Shown: positions 33,991 through 42,229 of the stretch, one piece after another
How the letters are laid out: each line of letters begins with the position of its first letter
Position numbering within the stretch: the stretch's first letter is position 1
DNA from: Pelosinus sp. UFO1
GTDB taxonomy: Bacteria > Bacillota > Negativicutes > DSM-13327
Length of the DNA: 64,000 nucleotides
Assembly: GCF_000725345.1 (NCBI RefSeq)
Contig: NZ_CP008852.1
Coordinates: 4,394,001-4,458,000 of the forward strand
Reading direction: 5' to 3'
Notes under the pieces: generated by a model
The model's database searches: none
What the model was told of the DNA's origin: nothing
Seen by the model: only the letters and a program-made list of their open reading frames with translations
Made by a program: the position numbers and the translations under genes

Positions 33991-34992
33991 CTACTCAAAG
34001 TGTTCATCTATCGCTTGGCGAAGTTCGGCAGGAGTGGTTGTGGCTGTACCTGGTTTTTTAACTACAATGCCAGCAGCAAAATTGGATAGGCGCGCTGCAT
34101 CTTCATAGGAGGCTCCTGCAGCTAGGGCCAAAATCATAGTGGCAACTACAGTATCCCCTGCACCAGTTACATCATAAACTTCACTTTTATTAGTAACTGG
34201 AATATGAGTGACCTTACCAGACTTTTCGAATAAAGACATACCATCAGGACCACGGCTTATGAGAACGGCCTCTGCATCTAGTTTTTCTAGAATGGTCTTA
34301 CCTGCATGCAATAGCGTAGCTCGATCCTTAATATCATCACCAACAGCAGCGGCGGCCTCGGATTCGTTTTGCTTGACTACGGTAATCCCATGATATGACA
34401 TTACATTATATCTGGAGTCTACCATACAAGGTATATTGTTTTGGTGGCACTTAGTGATGACACCTTCAATTATACTTGGTGTAACAGTATGACTCCCATA
34501 ATCGCTTATGACCACGCCATCCATGTCCTTTATATACTCTGTAATATAAGACTTCACTGCTTGCTCCACTTCAAATGATAACTTCTCTTTTTTTTCTTTA
34601 TCAATACGGACAATTTGTTGGCGAACAGTGGCTTGTCCACCTGCCATAATCCTTGTTTTCGTAATGGTGGGACGACTGCTATCTAACAGTAACCCCTCTG
34701 TATCTACCGCTTTGCTTTGCAGTACGCGGGACAACTCCTGCCCGGCAAAATCATTTCCGACTACACCAACTGCATAGATAGTTCCCTTTAGGGTAGCACC
34801 ATTGTGCACAGCATTGGCAGCACCACCTGGAACTACATTCTCAATTGAATGTTCCAAGATTAATACTGGAGCCTCCCGAGAAATCCTAGATATCTCACCT
34901 TCTAGATAAACATCGGCTACCATGTCGCCAATCACCATTATCTTTTTCCCTTGCATCTTTTCTATAAGTTCAACTAACGACTTTTGCAACAT
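33991..34992 (-). CDS. rfaE1: D-glycero-beta-D-manno-heptose-7-phosphate kinase
   Basis: PfkB/ribokinase-family sugar kinase, 333 aa: IMVIGDMVADVYLEGEISRISREAPV at the start and DVTGAGDTVVATMILALA (anion hole and catalytic Asp) near the end. It phosphorylates heptose-7-phosphate at C1 for ADP-heptose. GAGAGG ribosome binding site. Next to rfaE2 and a heptosyltransferase, forming an inner-core heptose module. Confidence 0.94.
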   Translation of the reverse strand: MLQKSLVELIEKMQGKKIMVIGDMVADVYLEGEISRISREAPVLILEHSIENVVPGGAANAVHNGATLKGTIYAVGVVGNDFAGQELSRVLQSKAVDTEGLLLDSSRPTITKTRIMAGGQATVRQQIVRIDKEKKEKLSFEVEQAVKSYITEYIKDMDGVVISDYGSHTVTPSIIEGVITKCHQNNIPCMVDSRYNVMSYHGITVVKQNESEAAAAVGDDIKDRATLLHAGKTILEKLDAEAVLISRGPDGMSLFEKSGKVTHIPVTNKSEVYDVTGAGDTVVATMILALAAGASYEDAARLSNFAAGIVVKKPGTATTTPAELRQAIDEHFE

Positions 34993-35010
34993 AAATAACC
35001 TCTCTATTTA

Positions 35011-36429
35011 TCACCACTTAACAGCGGCTACTTTTACATTCCATTGTCCACGTTTTGCACGATAGGTAAGATCTGCATCAAAACAATGTAAATTATGAGA
35101 CCATGTATAGTCTACATCTTTCACAGTATCACGATCTAAATCATAGTCCACTTTTACACCTACAGAATTCAGTTTATCTACTTTGTAAGTAACACCGCTG
35201 GTTAATTCTCTTGGTATATCAATTTTGTCATATTCATAGACCGATTTTCCTGATTCATTACGGTAAGAATACCCTACCCACGTTTCTAACCTGTCATTTG
35301 GTTTTGCTGTAATGCGAGTATCAATACTCCATATATTATCAACAGAATTGTTATAGCCATAAATTGCTTTCTCATATCCTGTCCCAACATCTAAAGTTAC
35401 TTTCTTACTAAGTTGAATGGGATCACGTTGAAAATATAACTTGTAATCTTGGCGCCAGCCTGAAATATCACCTTGGATCCATTTCCCATTGCTGGCAGTA
35501 AAACTACCTACCACTTTACCTAAACGTTGAGGTTTTAGCGTAAACATAAACTCTGATTCTATTTTAATCCATTCATCATCACTATTTTCCAAGTTACCAT
35601 TATATAATTTTAAAGTATAGTTTTTCTGGCGATCAATTACACCATAGGTCGGTTTAAAACCATCCTTTGAATAATATCTTAAATCACCAAATGCTGCTAA
35701 CTTGTCAGCGATAGGATATTCTAAGTATTGAAAAATTCTAAAACCATCATGTGAGTTATAACCTATGCGAGGAAATGGAGTTTCCCCCTCACCCTTCACT
35801 AATGAAGTTTCATACTTTGGTACAGAGTAGATTACAACATTTTTAATCCAAAATTTGGCATTATAGGCAATCATTTTTTCTCCAGGCCAAACTTCTATCC
35901 GTTCTGCACTCATATGATAATCGGGGACTATCGCTGGACACTTGGTAGCTGTTCCATTATGAGCGATTAGCTTATCAGGAAAAAGCTCCATGTTTTCTCC
36001 TGACATATGCTCTTTACCTACTACCCCTTTTACTTGCTTCATGTTTCCCACGTGCGTAGTGTAGTTGTAATGAGTCGATGTACCAACAAGATTAGTACCT
36101 GGCTGCTGCAGAGTGGCTTTCCCGTCTATCCACACTTCTGTCTGCTTGCTATTACCTCGCATGGCGTCGGTAAGTATGGTATCTGTATTTTTAGTTACCA
36201 CTACATTGCCTTCGGCAAATAGGTCTCCTGTTTCTTCGTTATATTTTAGATTATCAGCTTGGATTACCATAGGTGCTTTAGGTTCTGCTTTCTCAGCAGC
36301 ATTTTTTTTAGAATTATCCTTAGGGTCAGGAGTTACGTTATCTTTTGTATTCGCGGCTTGTCCTACAATAGAAACACTAGATACTAACATCAATACGGAT
36401 GCACAAACCATAAATTTCTTTATTTGCAT
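35011..36429 (-). CDS. LptD-like outer-membrane LPS assembly protein (short form)
   Basis: 472 aa with a signal peptide ending near GQAANT, a low-complexity Lys/Asp/Ala linker, an OstA/LptA-like domain (VIQADNLKYNEETGDLFAEGNVVVTK, about 55-170) and then strands rich in alternating aromatics consistent with a beta-barrel. E. coli LptD is about 780 aa, so the barrel here is shortened. The LptABC-F/G genes are about 10 kb upstream, and LptD would be the matching outer-membrane end of the bridge. AGGAG before the ATG. Confidence 0.72.
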   Translation of the reverse strand: MQIKKFMVCASVLMLVSSVSIVGQAANTKDNVTPDPKDNSKKNAAEKAEPKAPMVIQADNLKYNEETGDLFAEGNVVVTKNTDTILTDAMRGNSKQTEVWIDGKATLQQPGTNLVGTSTHYNYTTHVGNMKQVKGVVGKEHMSGENMELFPDKLIAHNGTATKCPAIVPDYHMSAERIEVWPGEKMIAYNAKFWIKNVVIYSVPKYETSLVKGEGETPFPRIGYNSHDGFRIFQYLEYPIADKLAAFGDLRYYSKDGFKPTYGVIDRQKNYTLKLYNGNLENSDDEWIKIESEFMFTLKPQRLGKVVGSFTASNGKWIQGDISGWRQDYKLYFQRDPIQLSKKVTLDVGTGYEKAIYGYNNSVDNIWSIDTRITAKPNDRLETWVGYSYRNESGKSVYEYDKIDIPRELTSGVTYKVDKLNSVGVKVDYDLDRDTVKDVDYTWSHNLHCFDADLTYRAKRGQWNVKVAAVKW

Positions 36430-36546
36430 TACTTTCTCCTATCCGAAAAATATTTATTGATTAGCGAAGCAGTCTTCACATCGTCATACTTCTAGCCTAG
36501 TGAGGAAAACGGACATAATAAGAGATTTTCCTCATTTTACTCTATT

Positions 36547-36555
36547 ATTATACCA
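36547..36555 (-). promoter_or_regulatory. Extended -10 promoter of the LptD-like gene
   Basis: Minus strand TGGTATAAT (36555-36547), an extended -10 with no good -35, about 120 bp upstream of the LptD-like ATG and downstream of the terminator at 36592-36613. Confidence 0.45.
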
Positions 36556-36591
36556 CTTTTCGCGCATAACTCCATACGGCAATATGTAGAA

Positions 36592-36613
36592 AAAGCCGTC
36601 TAATGACGGCTTT
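36592..36613 (-). terminator. Rho-independent terminator of the 307-aa protein gene
   Basis: Stem AAAGCCGTC / GACGGCTTT with loop TAAT/ATTA, followed on the minus strand by TTCTAC after CTTTT. It lies 18 bp after the stop at 36631. Confidence 0.8.
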
Positions 36614-36630
36614 CGTAAAAATTCACCTAA

Positions 36631-37554
36631 TTATTTCCCTTGAATGCCATATGCACTCGTTTCTACTTTTGTCTGAATGTACATTTCCGTACCTACAGGA
36701 ATCTCTACTTCTTTACCATGAACAAAGGCCCCCCCAACGATACCAATGGGTCCTAAAATGGCCATACCCGCAATAGAAGCACCAGCAGCTGTCGCTAATG
36801 ACTTATTCTCTTCCTTTGCTTTTTCTCCTAAGATTGTATTTATCATTGTGCCATCAATGGCTTCAACTGTATCAAAGGTAACTTGCAATTGAGCATTGCG
36901 ACCAAAATTTCTGGCCCCTTCCACCTTAGTTACGACTCCTTGACCTTGTGACCCTTTAGGAATTACTAAATTTCCATCAACATAAATATCATCTGCTGTC
37001 TGATATGTTACTACATCTCCAGGGCGACTGGTGCGTGTATTAAGTGGTGTAACCAACTTTATCTTCAATAAGCTATCTTTACTTACTGCCGCATTTGTAA
37101 TTGAAATTTTGCCATTTGCATAAGCTAACTTCAATAATTTATTTAACCGTTCGTCATAAGAACCTGTAGAAGGAACCCCTGTCAGAACGTGTTCTAGATT
37201 CTCAATCCGTGCTTTAGCTGGTCCCGCTGTGACCGTATGAGTAAGAGACCATTCCACAGCATTCAATTTAATAAAAAAAGACGGTGCATCTACAAAGTTA
37301 TCGTGACAATAAGAGTATAGAGTATCCGCACGGTTTAATAGAGCATCCTTACTTTCTTTTCCCATTACATCTTTTTCTAACTTACTCATGCGTTCCACTA
37401 ACGCCCCTGTCATTTCGGCACCATAGAAAAATTTTTCCACAGCAGCAACCTTATCTAACACTGTCATTTCAGAAACAGATTTAGCAAAAACTAGCCCCAT
37501 ATTCGAACATATAAATAATGTAAGTATTGTTAAACTGATAAATTTACGCCACAT
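36631..37554 (-). CDS. Exported protein with C-terminal glycine-rich segment
   Basis: 307 aa. Signal peptide (about 1-24, ending VFAKS), a helical N-terminal half (about 30-140), then a beta-rich domain RPGDVVTYQTADDIYVDGNLVIPKGS of a type seen in several envelope proteins, a glycine-zipper-like stretch AGASIAGMAILGPIGIVGGA (about 253-275) and VEIPVGTEMYIQT. Probably an envelope-associated protein; function not recognised. GGGGGAT precedes the ATG. Lies between the porins and the LptD-like gene, with its own terminator. Confidence 0.7.
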   Translation of the reverse strand: MWRKFISLTILTLFICSNMGLVFAKSVSEMTVLDKVAAVEKFFYGAEMTGALVERMSKLEKDVMGKESKDALLNRADTLYSYCHDNFVDAPSFFIKLNAVEWSLTHTVTAGPAKARIENLEHVLTGVPSTGSYDERLNKLLKLAYANGKISITNAAVSKDSLLKIKLVTPLNTRTSRPGDVVTYQTADDIYVDGNLVIPKGSQGQGVVTKVEGARNFGRNAQLQVTFDTVEAIDGTMINTILGEKAKEENKSLATAAGASIAGMAILGPIGIVGGAFVHGKEVEIPVGTEMYIQTKVETSAYGIQGK

Positions 37555-37619
37555 TGTAGTATATATCCCCCTTTTGATTTGTCTATTTATATCATAATTC
37601 GTGATTACTACAAAATTTT

Positions 37620-37625
37620 CCTGCT
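37620..37625 (-). promoter_or_regulatory. AGCAGGAAAA leader motif of the 307-aa gene
   Basis: Minus-strand CAGCAGGAAAA about 65 nt upstream of the ATG. The same AGCAGG core occurs in the leaders of the 143-aa exported protein and the three porins; see the finding on this motif. Confidence 0.35.
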
Positions 37626-37665
37626 GGGACTAACTATTAGATAATAAAAAAATATAAGGCTTGCG

Positions 37666-37696
37666 TTAACCGCAGAGGCTCAGAGGACATAGAGAA
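37666..37696. repeat. Degenerate repeat arm
   Basis: TTAACCGCAGAGGCTCAGAG followed by GACATAGAG, one arm of the dispersed repeat, directly next to the full copy at 37714-37795. Confidence 0.6.
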
Positions 37697-37713
37697 GAAA
37701 AAGAAAAAGAAAT

Positions 37714-37795
37714 GAACCACAAAGACACAAAGGGCACAAAGGGGTTCTTACTATCCTTTGTGTACTGCGATAGCAGTTTTGTGCTTTTGTGGTTC
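37714..37795. repeat. Three-way-junction repeat copy
   Basis: Outer stem GAACCACAAAGACACAA with TTGTGCTTTTGTGGTTC (two non-Watson-Crick positions), arm A CACAAAGG / CCTTTGTG with a 12-nt loop, stem B ACTGC-gata-GCAGT. The start of the loop (GGTT) matches the edge of the gene-bearing copy at 32933-32938, so it may be a gene-less relative. The copy also touches nothing coding: the adjacent gene ends at 37814. Confidence 0.85.
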
Positions 37796-37813
37796 AAAAA
37801 TGTCTTGTTTTTA

Positions 37814-38245
37814 CTAAATCTTCACATCAATAATGGCCGATACGCCAACACCGTTGACACGAGAGAAGTTTACAGGATTTTTGCTGTCGATAGGTATTAA
37901 GGCTTTTACGCGAAATGTTCTTCCACTGAAGTCACCTTCAATTTGAACAACAGCCTGCGTTTGATCTACTAATTCCTGCGTCCCAATAACTTGAGCAGCC
38001 CCTATGTAACCACCGTTGCCAAAACTGAGAATCGGCACAACTTTTGTTGCGTAGTCGGAACCAGCACCATGTTTAAATGTGAGGGTGTTGATGAAACCAT
38101 TTAATTGACCAGAAAACTTATCAATTAGAATGGAAATACCTCCAACCTTTAGAATGTCACCAAGTCCAAAGGCTTGGGTAACGGGTACTGCAGCTACAGA
38201 TAGCATGCAAACGACTAGCAGACCTGTAATAAATCGTTTTTTCAT
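37814..38245 (-). CDS. Small exported protein of unknown function
   Basis: 143 aa. N-terminal signal peptide (MKKRFITGLLVVCMLSVAAV, cleavage near TQAFG) and a mature part predicted to be beta-rich with Gly and hydrophobic residues (GGISILIDKF, FGNGGYIGAAQVIG, VNGVGVSAIIDV). ATG 38245 is preceded by GGTGGGG; the frame extends to 38266 without better support. No family recognised. AGCAGG motif at 38309-38314 in its leader, as for the porins. Confidence 0.75.
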   Translation of the reverse strand: MKKRFITGLLVVCMLSVAAVPVTQAFGLGDILKVGGISILIDKFSGQLNGFINTLTFKHGAGSDYATKVVPILSFGNGGYIGAAQVIGTQELVDQTQAVVQIEGDFSGRTFRVKALIPIDSKNPVNFSRVNGVGVSAIIDVKI

Positions 38246-38308
38246 GATTTCCCCACCTTTTTGCATTATGATTGGATAGTTATACCTTCGATGTAACTGT
38301 TATTATTT

Positions 38309-38314
38309 CCTGCT
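38309..38314 (-). promoter_or_regulatory. AGCAGGAAAT leader motif of the 143-aa gene
   Basis: Minus-strand AGCAGGAAAT about 64 nt upstream of the ATG at 38245. Same core as in the porin leaders. Confidence 0.35.
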
Positions 38315-38342
38315 GGAAATTATGGGTAAAACGCTATATTAG

Positions 38343-38372
38343 AAAAGCCGCTGGCATATGCCAGCGGCTTTT
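38343..38372 (-). terminator. Terminator of the first SLH porin gene
   Basis: Perfect 15-bp inverted repeat AAAAGCCGCTGGCAT / ATGCCAGCGGCTTTT, 14 bp past the stop codon at 38387, with a T run formed by the stem on the minus strand. Confidence 0.85.
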
Positions 38373-38386
38373 TCAGTGAGCTTTTC

Positions 38387-39631
38387 TTAGAAGAAGAACT
38401 CAACTTGTGCTTGATAGAATTTAGTTTTTTCAGTGGAATTAACAATAGGTTTCAAATCAGCATATTTAACGCGAAGAACAGTGTTCAACATTGGAGTGTA
38501 GTTAAATCCTACTTCGTAACCTTTAGTACCATAAGTCGGTTGACCCAATGCACTGTATGCGCCATCAAAAGTAGCCTTAGGAGATGCATTAGCTTCTAAA
38601 TGACGGTAGTTAACCCATGTGCCATAAGAACCAACTTTCTTTTTGTCAGCGCCTTTATAACCAAGCTCAGCATAATATGCTTTATTTTCGTTATCAGCAT
38701 CTGAAGCACCGTATGAACTGCTTAAGCTCCAGTTAGGAGTGAACTTTGTAGTAAAGCCAGCTTCCCAAACTTTTACTTTATCAGTACCGCTAAATCCATT
38801 CAATTCTCCATTATTATCTTTATCCTTGAACTGGTAGTAACCACCGTTTAAAGTAGTTGCTTTTGAAGTGTTATATTTCAAACCAAGACCAGTTACTTCT
38901 AAATAGTTGGTAGTTCCAAGGCCCCATACATCATTATTATTTTCTTTACCATAGAATACATCAGCTTTTACTACATTACCGAATTGGAAGTCTACACCAT
39001 TTAATGTACTATCAATCATTAAACCATTGTTTAAGAAGTAATCAAAACGACCAATAGTAGCAGTCGTTCCAGCGATTTGTCCTTTTACATAGGCATTATC
39101 CATAGTTACAGTGTTATCGTCGCCACCTTTTAAGTTGTTGACGGCTTGTAAACGACCATAATAAGCCCATTGGTCATTGATAGTACCATCAAGATGTACA
39201 CGAGTACGTAAGTTAATTTTATTAGTTGTTTGATCAGTATCTTCAAATCTCAAACGAGCTTCACCAGTTACTTTGATAGTAGAAGAATTTTTTTCTAATT
39301 TAGTTACGCGAACATTCAAACCTTCTAATTCGCTAGCGAATTCTACGGAAAGTTTGTCGATGGTAGCTTTTTGGCTAGCATCTGCTTTGTCGGAATGAGC
39401 CATAGCTTTTGCTACGATTTGAGCCATTTCATAACGGCTGATCATTTTGTCGCCTTTGTATGTGCCATCGCCATAACCGTCAACGATACCTGCTTTTGCC
39501 AATGAGCTTACAGCATCATAGGACCAGTGTTTTGCAGGAACGTCAGAGAAAGGATTTGTTGCAGCGAAAGAAGTACCAGCTACGCCAAGTATCATTGCCG
39601 CTGCCAAGGAAGCTACTAATTGTTTTTTCAT
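38387..39631 (-). CDS. SLH-domain outer-membrane porin (OmpM-like) 1
   Basis: 414 aa. Signal peptide (1-23, ending SFAAT), SLH domain (NPFSDVPAKHWSYDAVSSLA through GDKMISRYEMAQIVAKAM, about 25-90) that binds peptidoglycan-linked polymer, a short coiled coil (about 100-115), then beta-barrel strands ending in a terminal Phe (VEFFF), the outer-membrane assembly signal. Such proteins tether the outer membrane to the wall in Negativicutes. AAGGAG ribosome binding site. Its ATG overlaps the stop of a 27-codon upstream ORF. Confidence 0.93.
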   Translation of the reverse strand: MKKQLVASLAAAMILGVAGTSFAATNPFSDVPAKHWSYDAVSSLAKAGIVDGYGDGTYKGDKMISRYEMAQIVAKAMAHSDKADASQKATIDKLSVEFASELEGLNVRVTKLEKNSSTIKVTGEARLRFEDTDQTTNKINLRTRVHLDGTINDQWAYYGRLQAVNNLKGGDDNTVTMDNAYVKGQIAGTTATIGRFDYFLNNGLMIDSTLNGVDFQFGNVVKADVFYGKENNNDVWGLGTTNYLEVTGLGLKYNTSKATTLNGGYYQFKDKDNNGELNGFSGTDKVKVWEAGFTTKFTPNWSLSSSYGASDADNENKAYYAELGYKGADKKKVGSYGTWVNYRHLEANASPKATFDGAYSALGQPTYGTKGYEVGFNYTPMLNTVLRVKYADLKPIVNSTEKTKFYQAQVEFFF

Positions 39632-39711
39632 GATAATCTCTCCTTAGGTTTTATATTTTTTGGGGTTACGATGAACTTCCACCTAAGGAAGGATATCTTT
39701 TGAGTATCCAT
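39628..39711 (-). CDS. 27-aa upstream ORF overlapping porin 1 (ATGA)
   Basis: ATG 39711 with GAGG 4 nt before it, reading MDTQKISFLR... and ending at a TGA that shares bases with the porin ATG (ATGA). Porin leaders 2 and 3 have the same GAGGAAAC[A/G]TGGA[C/T]ACTCA start region, there in frame with the porin. Expression is not shown; it may be a coupling peptide or simply a conserved regulatory leader. Confidence 0.4.
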   Translation of the reverse strand: MDTQKISFLRWKFIVTPKNIKPKERLS

Positions 39712-39721
39712 GTTTCCTCAA
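39700..39721 (-). promoter_or_regulatory. Shared porin leader element, copy 1
   Basis: 22-nt element with GAGGAAACATGGATACTCA, bounded by TTGAG/CTCAA inverted ends, 69 nt upstream of the porin ATG. Nearly identical elements lie at 41546-41567 and 43708-43727. Confidence 0.6.
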
Positions 39722-39896
39722 TGTTATCCCTACTTAAAGTTTACAGTTCATATCTATTCACTACTGCGAGAATTTTTTGTCATACAAAAATTTCTTTTGA
39801 TGACAATTGCTTTCTAGCAGTGAAAGATCTTCAAAACAAATCTCCATATAAGTAATATATTCTATATATTGAAAAATATTCAGCATTTGTATTAAT

Positions 39897-39945
39897 TTTT
39901 CCTGCTATTTTTTAAGATTATATTAACTTTATATGAAAATTTTAA
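39897..39945 (-). promoter_or_regulatory. Promoter region of SLH porin 1
   Basis: Minus strand TTAAAA (39945-39940), 17-bp spacer, TATAAT (39922-39917), then after 10 nt AGCAGGAAAA (39906-39897). The intergenic stretch 39712-40053 is AT-rich, otherwise without ORFs, and ends in the terminator of porin 2, so it is a leader of about 290 nt plus promoter. Confidence 0.5.
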
Positions 39946-40053
39946 CATATTGTTTACATTTCCAATTTTACACAATAATGACTGGTAAGTCAAGTTGATT
40001 TTTAAAAGATATTAATCGAAAATAAATATAGCTGAACTCTTCAGTTAATTTAA

Positions 40054-40085
40054 AAATGAGCCTCCTAATGAAAGGAGGCTCATTT
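40054..40085 (-). terminator. Terminator of SLH porin 2
   Basis: 13-bp stem AAATGAGCCTCCT / AGGAGGCTCATTT with a 6-nt loop, followed on the minus strand by TTTAAATT, 12 bp past the stop at 40097. Confidence 0.88.
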
Positions 40086-40096
40086 CCTATGTTATA

Positions 40097-41470
40097 TTAG
40101 AAACCGTAAGTAATTGTACCCATGAAGTATTTTCTATCAGCTGTTCCAGCATAGTTTTTATCAGGATTGTAATTTAAGCTCAATAAACCATTTTTGAAGA
40201 GGGTATATTCCACGCCATATTCGTAACCCTTGATATCATTGGCACCAACGCCACCACTATTATCAGTGAAATTACGAGTTGTATAAGCTTTAGGGTCAAA
40301 ACCAGCTTCTGCTTTAGTATATCCAACCCATAGGCCAAATGAACCAACTTTAGCAGCATCTGCTCCTTTGTATTTCACTTGAGCCCATTTAGCCTTAGCA
40401 GTGTCAGCAAGAACATCTGCGCTATTCTCAGCATATTCTGCACTTATCGCAATGTTTTTGAATGCTTTATAAGTAGTACCAACTGCCCATGTATCATAAT
40501 TGGATTGGCCATTGGATTTTTTACCTTGATCTGCAAAATAACTTGCAGTCAAATCAAGTTTATCATTTACTGGATACGCAGCGTTTGCGAATACGAAAGT
40601 ACGATTGTCAACAGCAACAGCATCTTTTACTAAATAATTACCAACATCACCGGCTGCCACAACATAATTGTTAGTAACAACACCAGCATTATTAACTACG
40701 TTCCACTTCTTACCAACATCGCTTGCAGTTACTTTAGTATAAGCAGGTGCTGAAGCAGCTGTATAATTTCTCTTAACAATACCAGCATATACTTTAAGCT
40801 TATTACCTGTTCCGACTCTTAATCCATCCCAGTTACTGCTGGTATCCATGATAAGACCTTTACCAAGCCATAGAGGCATACGTCCTAAGGAAACTTCATC
40901 AAGTCCAAAAGCCTTACCAGTTACATAAGCTTGGTCAACTGCTGCATTACCATTTACTTCACCAGCTTTAGATTCTTGACTATAGCGGCCTTTGAAAGTC
41001 CAGTTATTGTCAAGAGGAGCTGTCATCATTAAACGCAAACGAGTTTTGTACTCTGTGTTAGGATTAGCTGTGTCAGTGGATTCCATACGTTGACGAAGTT
41101 GACCATTGAATTTAATATTGCTCATTTTCTTCTCAATAGCACTTACGCGTACACCAAGCTTGTCCAATTCATCAGAATACTCAGCTTGCAATTTTTTGAT
41201 TTCGGCTTTTTGCTCAGCGTTTGCTTTTTCTTCGTTACCCATAGCTTTTGCTACGATTTGTGCCATTTCATAACGAGTGATGGTTTTGTCACCTTTGAAA
41301 GTGCCATCGCCATAACCGTCAACAACACCAGCTTTTGCTAATTTTGTTACGGAATCATAAGACCAGTGTTTTGCAGGAACGTCAACGAAAGGATTGGATG
41401 CAGCGAAGGAAGTACCAGCTACACCAAGGATCATTGCGGCTGCCAAGGAAGCTACTAATTGTTTTTTCAT
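40097..41470 (-). CDS. SLH-domain outer-membrane porin (OmpM-like) 2
   Basis: 457 aa from ATG 41470 (AAGGAGAG upstream). The signal peptide MKKQLVASLAAAMILGVAGT is identical to that of porin 1. SLH domain NPFVDVPAKHWSYDSVTKLA through MAQIVAKAM, coiled-coil EKKMSNI region, then barrel with terminal Phe (GTITYGF). The frame continues upstream in phase to the GAGG-preceded ATG at 41557 (29 more residues), which could be a translated upstream ORF fused to the porin. The signal peptide argues that 41470 starts the functional protein. Confidence 0.92.
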   Translation of the reverse strand: MKKQLVASLAAAMILGVAGTSFAASNPFVDVPAKHWSYDSVTKLAKAGVVDGYGDGTFKGDKTITRYEMAQIVAKAMGNEEKANAEQKAEIKKLQAEYSDELDKLGVRVSAIEKKMSNIKFNGQLRQRMESTDTANPNTEYKTRLRLMMTAPLDNNWTFKGRYSQESKAGEVNGNAAVDQAYVTGKAFGLDEVSLGRMPLWLGKGLIMDTSSNWDGLRVGTGNKLKVYAGIVKRNYTAASAPAYTKVTASDVGKKWNVVNNAGVVTNNYVVAAGDVGNYLVKDAVAVDNRTFVFANAAYPVNDKLDLTASYFADQGKKSNGQSNYDTWAVGTTYKAFKNIAISAEYAENSADVLADTAKAKWAQVKYKGADAAKVGSFGLWVGYTKAEAGFDPKAYTTRNFTDNSGGVGANDIKGYEYGVEYTLFKNGLLSLNYNPDKNYAGTADRKYFMGTITYGF

Positions 41471-41545
41471 GTTTAGAAATCTCTCCTTAGTTTTTTTTAT
41501 TTTTGCTCGGCAAGTTCGCAACATAAGTCTAAGAAGAGTCCATGA

Positions 41546-41567
41546 TTGAGTGTCCATGTTTCCTCAA
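41546..41567 (-). promoter_or_regulatory. Shared porin leader element, copy 2
   Basis: GAGGAAACATGGACACTCA with TTGAG/CTCAA ends, 76 nt upstream of the porin 2 start. Its ATG (41557) is in frame with the porin. Confidence 0.6.
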
Positions 41568-41640
41568 CTGTCCTTATTCGCAACTTACTATGTCAAATCT
41601 TACCTTGCTAATTGCTATATTCTCCCTAAGTTTTTTTATT

Positions 41641-41646
41641 CCTGCT
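41641..41646 (-). promoter_or_regulatory. AGCAGGAATA leader motif of porin 2
   Basis: Minus-strand GAGCAGGAATAAA, 170 nt upstream of the porin 2 ATG and just after the 3' end of the YqgF-like gene. No clear -10/-35 pair could be picked in the A-rich sequence before it. Confidence 0.35.
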
Positions 41647-41687
41647 CAATTTTTGTTTTTTTTGTACAAATTGTTACCTTTTTGTTA

Positions 41688-42113
41688 CTATATTGTTAAC
41701 ATTTTAGAAAAGTAGCGCTCTGCTAGTATCACGGCCACATAATCATCCACTGGACAGGGTGGTACTTGCATCGTTACCGGGATTAGGCGTTTTAAGCCTT
41801 TGGGAGGATTTTCTCGCCAATAACGGAGGCGGCCTTCGTCGGTGGTGCGATACTCGTCTACGAGTATCAGAGTCATAGATTTTTCATTTTTTTCTAATTC
41901 TTTCAGTTTTTTTTCAGCTTCTTTACTGGAAGTCCCATCTCCCATAATGATTGTGTTTGTATTATAATTGTTAGTTAGTTGTTCTACTGTGGTAACTAGA
42001 TTGATTGTGTCTATTACCGCTTGCTTTAATACGCCTTTTTCTTTATGTACAACAGCTATTCCACATTTTTCTCGGCCTGGATCAATGCTGATAATTGTTT
42101 GGTTTATGGTCAC
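41688..42113 (-). CDS. YqgF/RuvX-like RNase H-fold nuclease
   Basis: 141 aa: ISIDPGREKCGIAVV (first catalytic Asp in the DxG motif), IIMGDGTSSKEAEKK, LVDEYRTTDEGRLRYW (resembles the DER-TT-EA motif of YqgF/RuvX) and VDDYVAVILAERYF (last acidic residue). RuvX-type enzymes process pre-16S rRNA ends or act on nucleic-acid junctions. GTG start with GGGGTG upstream. It is a single gene between two porins with no obvious functional link. Confidence 0.78.
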   Translation of the reverse strand: MTINQTIISIDPGREKCGIAVVHKEKGVLKQAVIDTINLVTTVEQLTNNYNTNTIIMGDGTSSKEAEKKLKELEKNEKSMTLILVDEYRTTDEGRLRYWRENPPKGLKRLIPVTMQVPPCPVDDYVAVILAERYFSKMLTI

Positions 42114-42229
42114 GACACACCCCGCCTTTCAGGCACCCCTCTGGTAGAGGGGAATTTTTATATTGTATTGTTAGTGTTCTCGCTATGTGGGGGAATTCCT
42201 TTGAGGGATTGGGGGAATGGCGAATTTTT

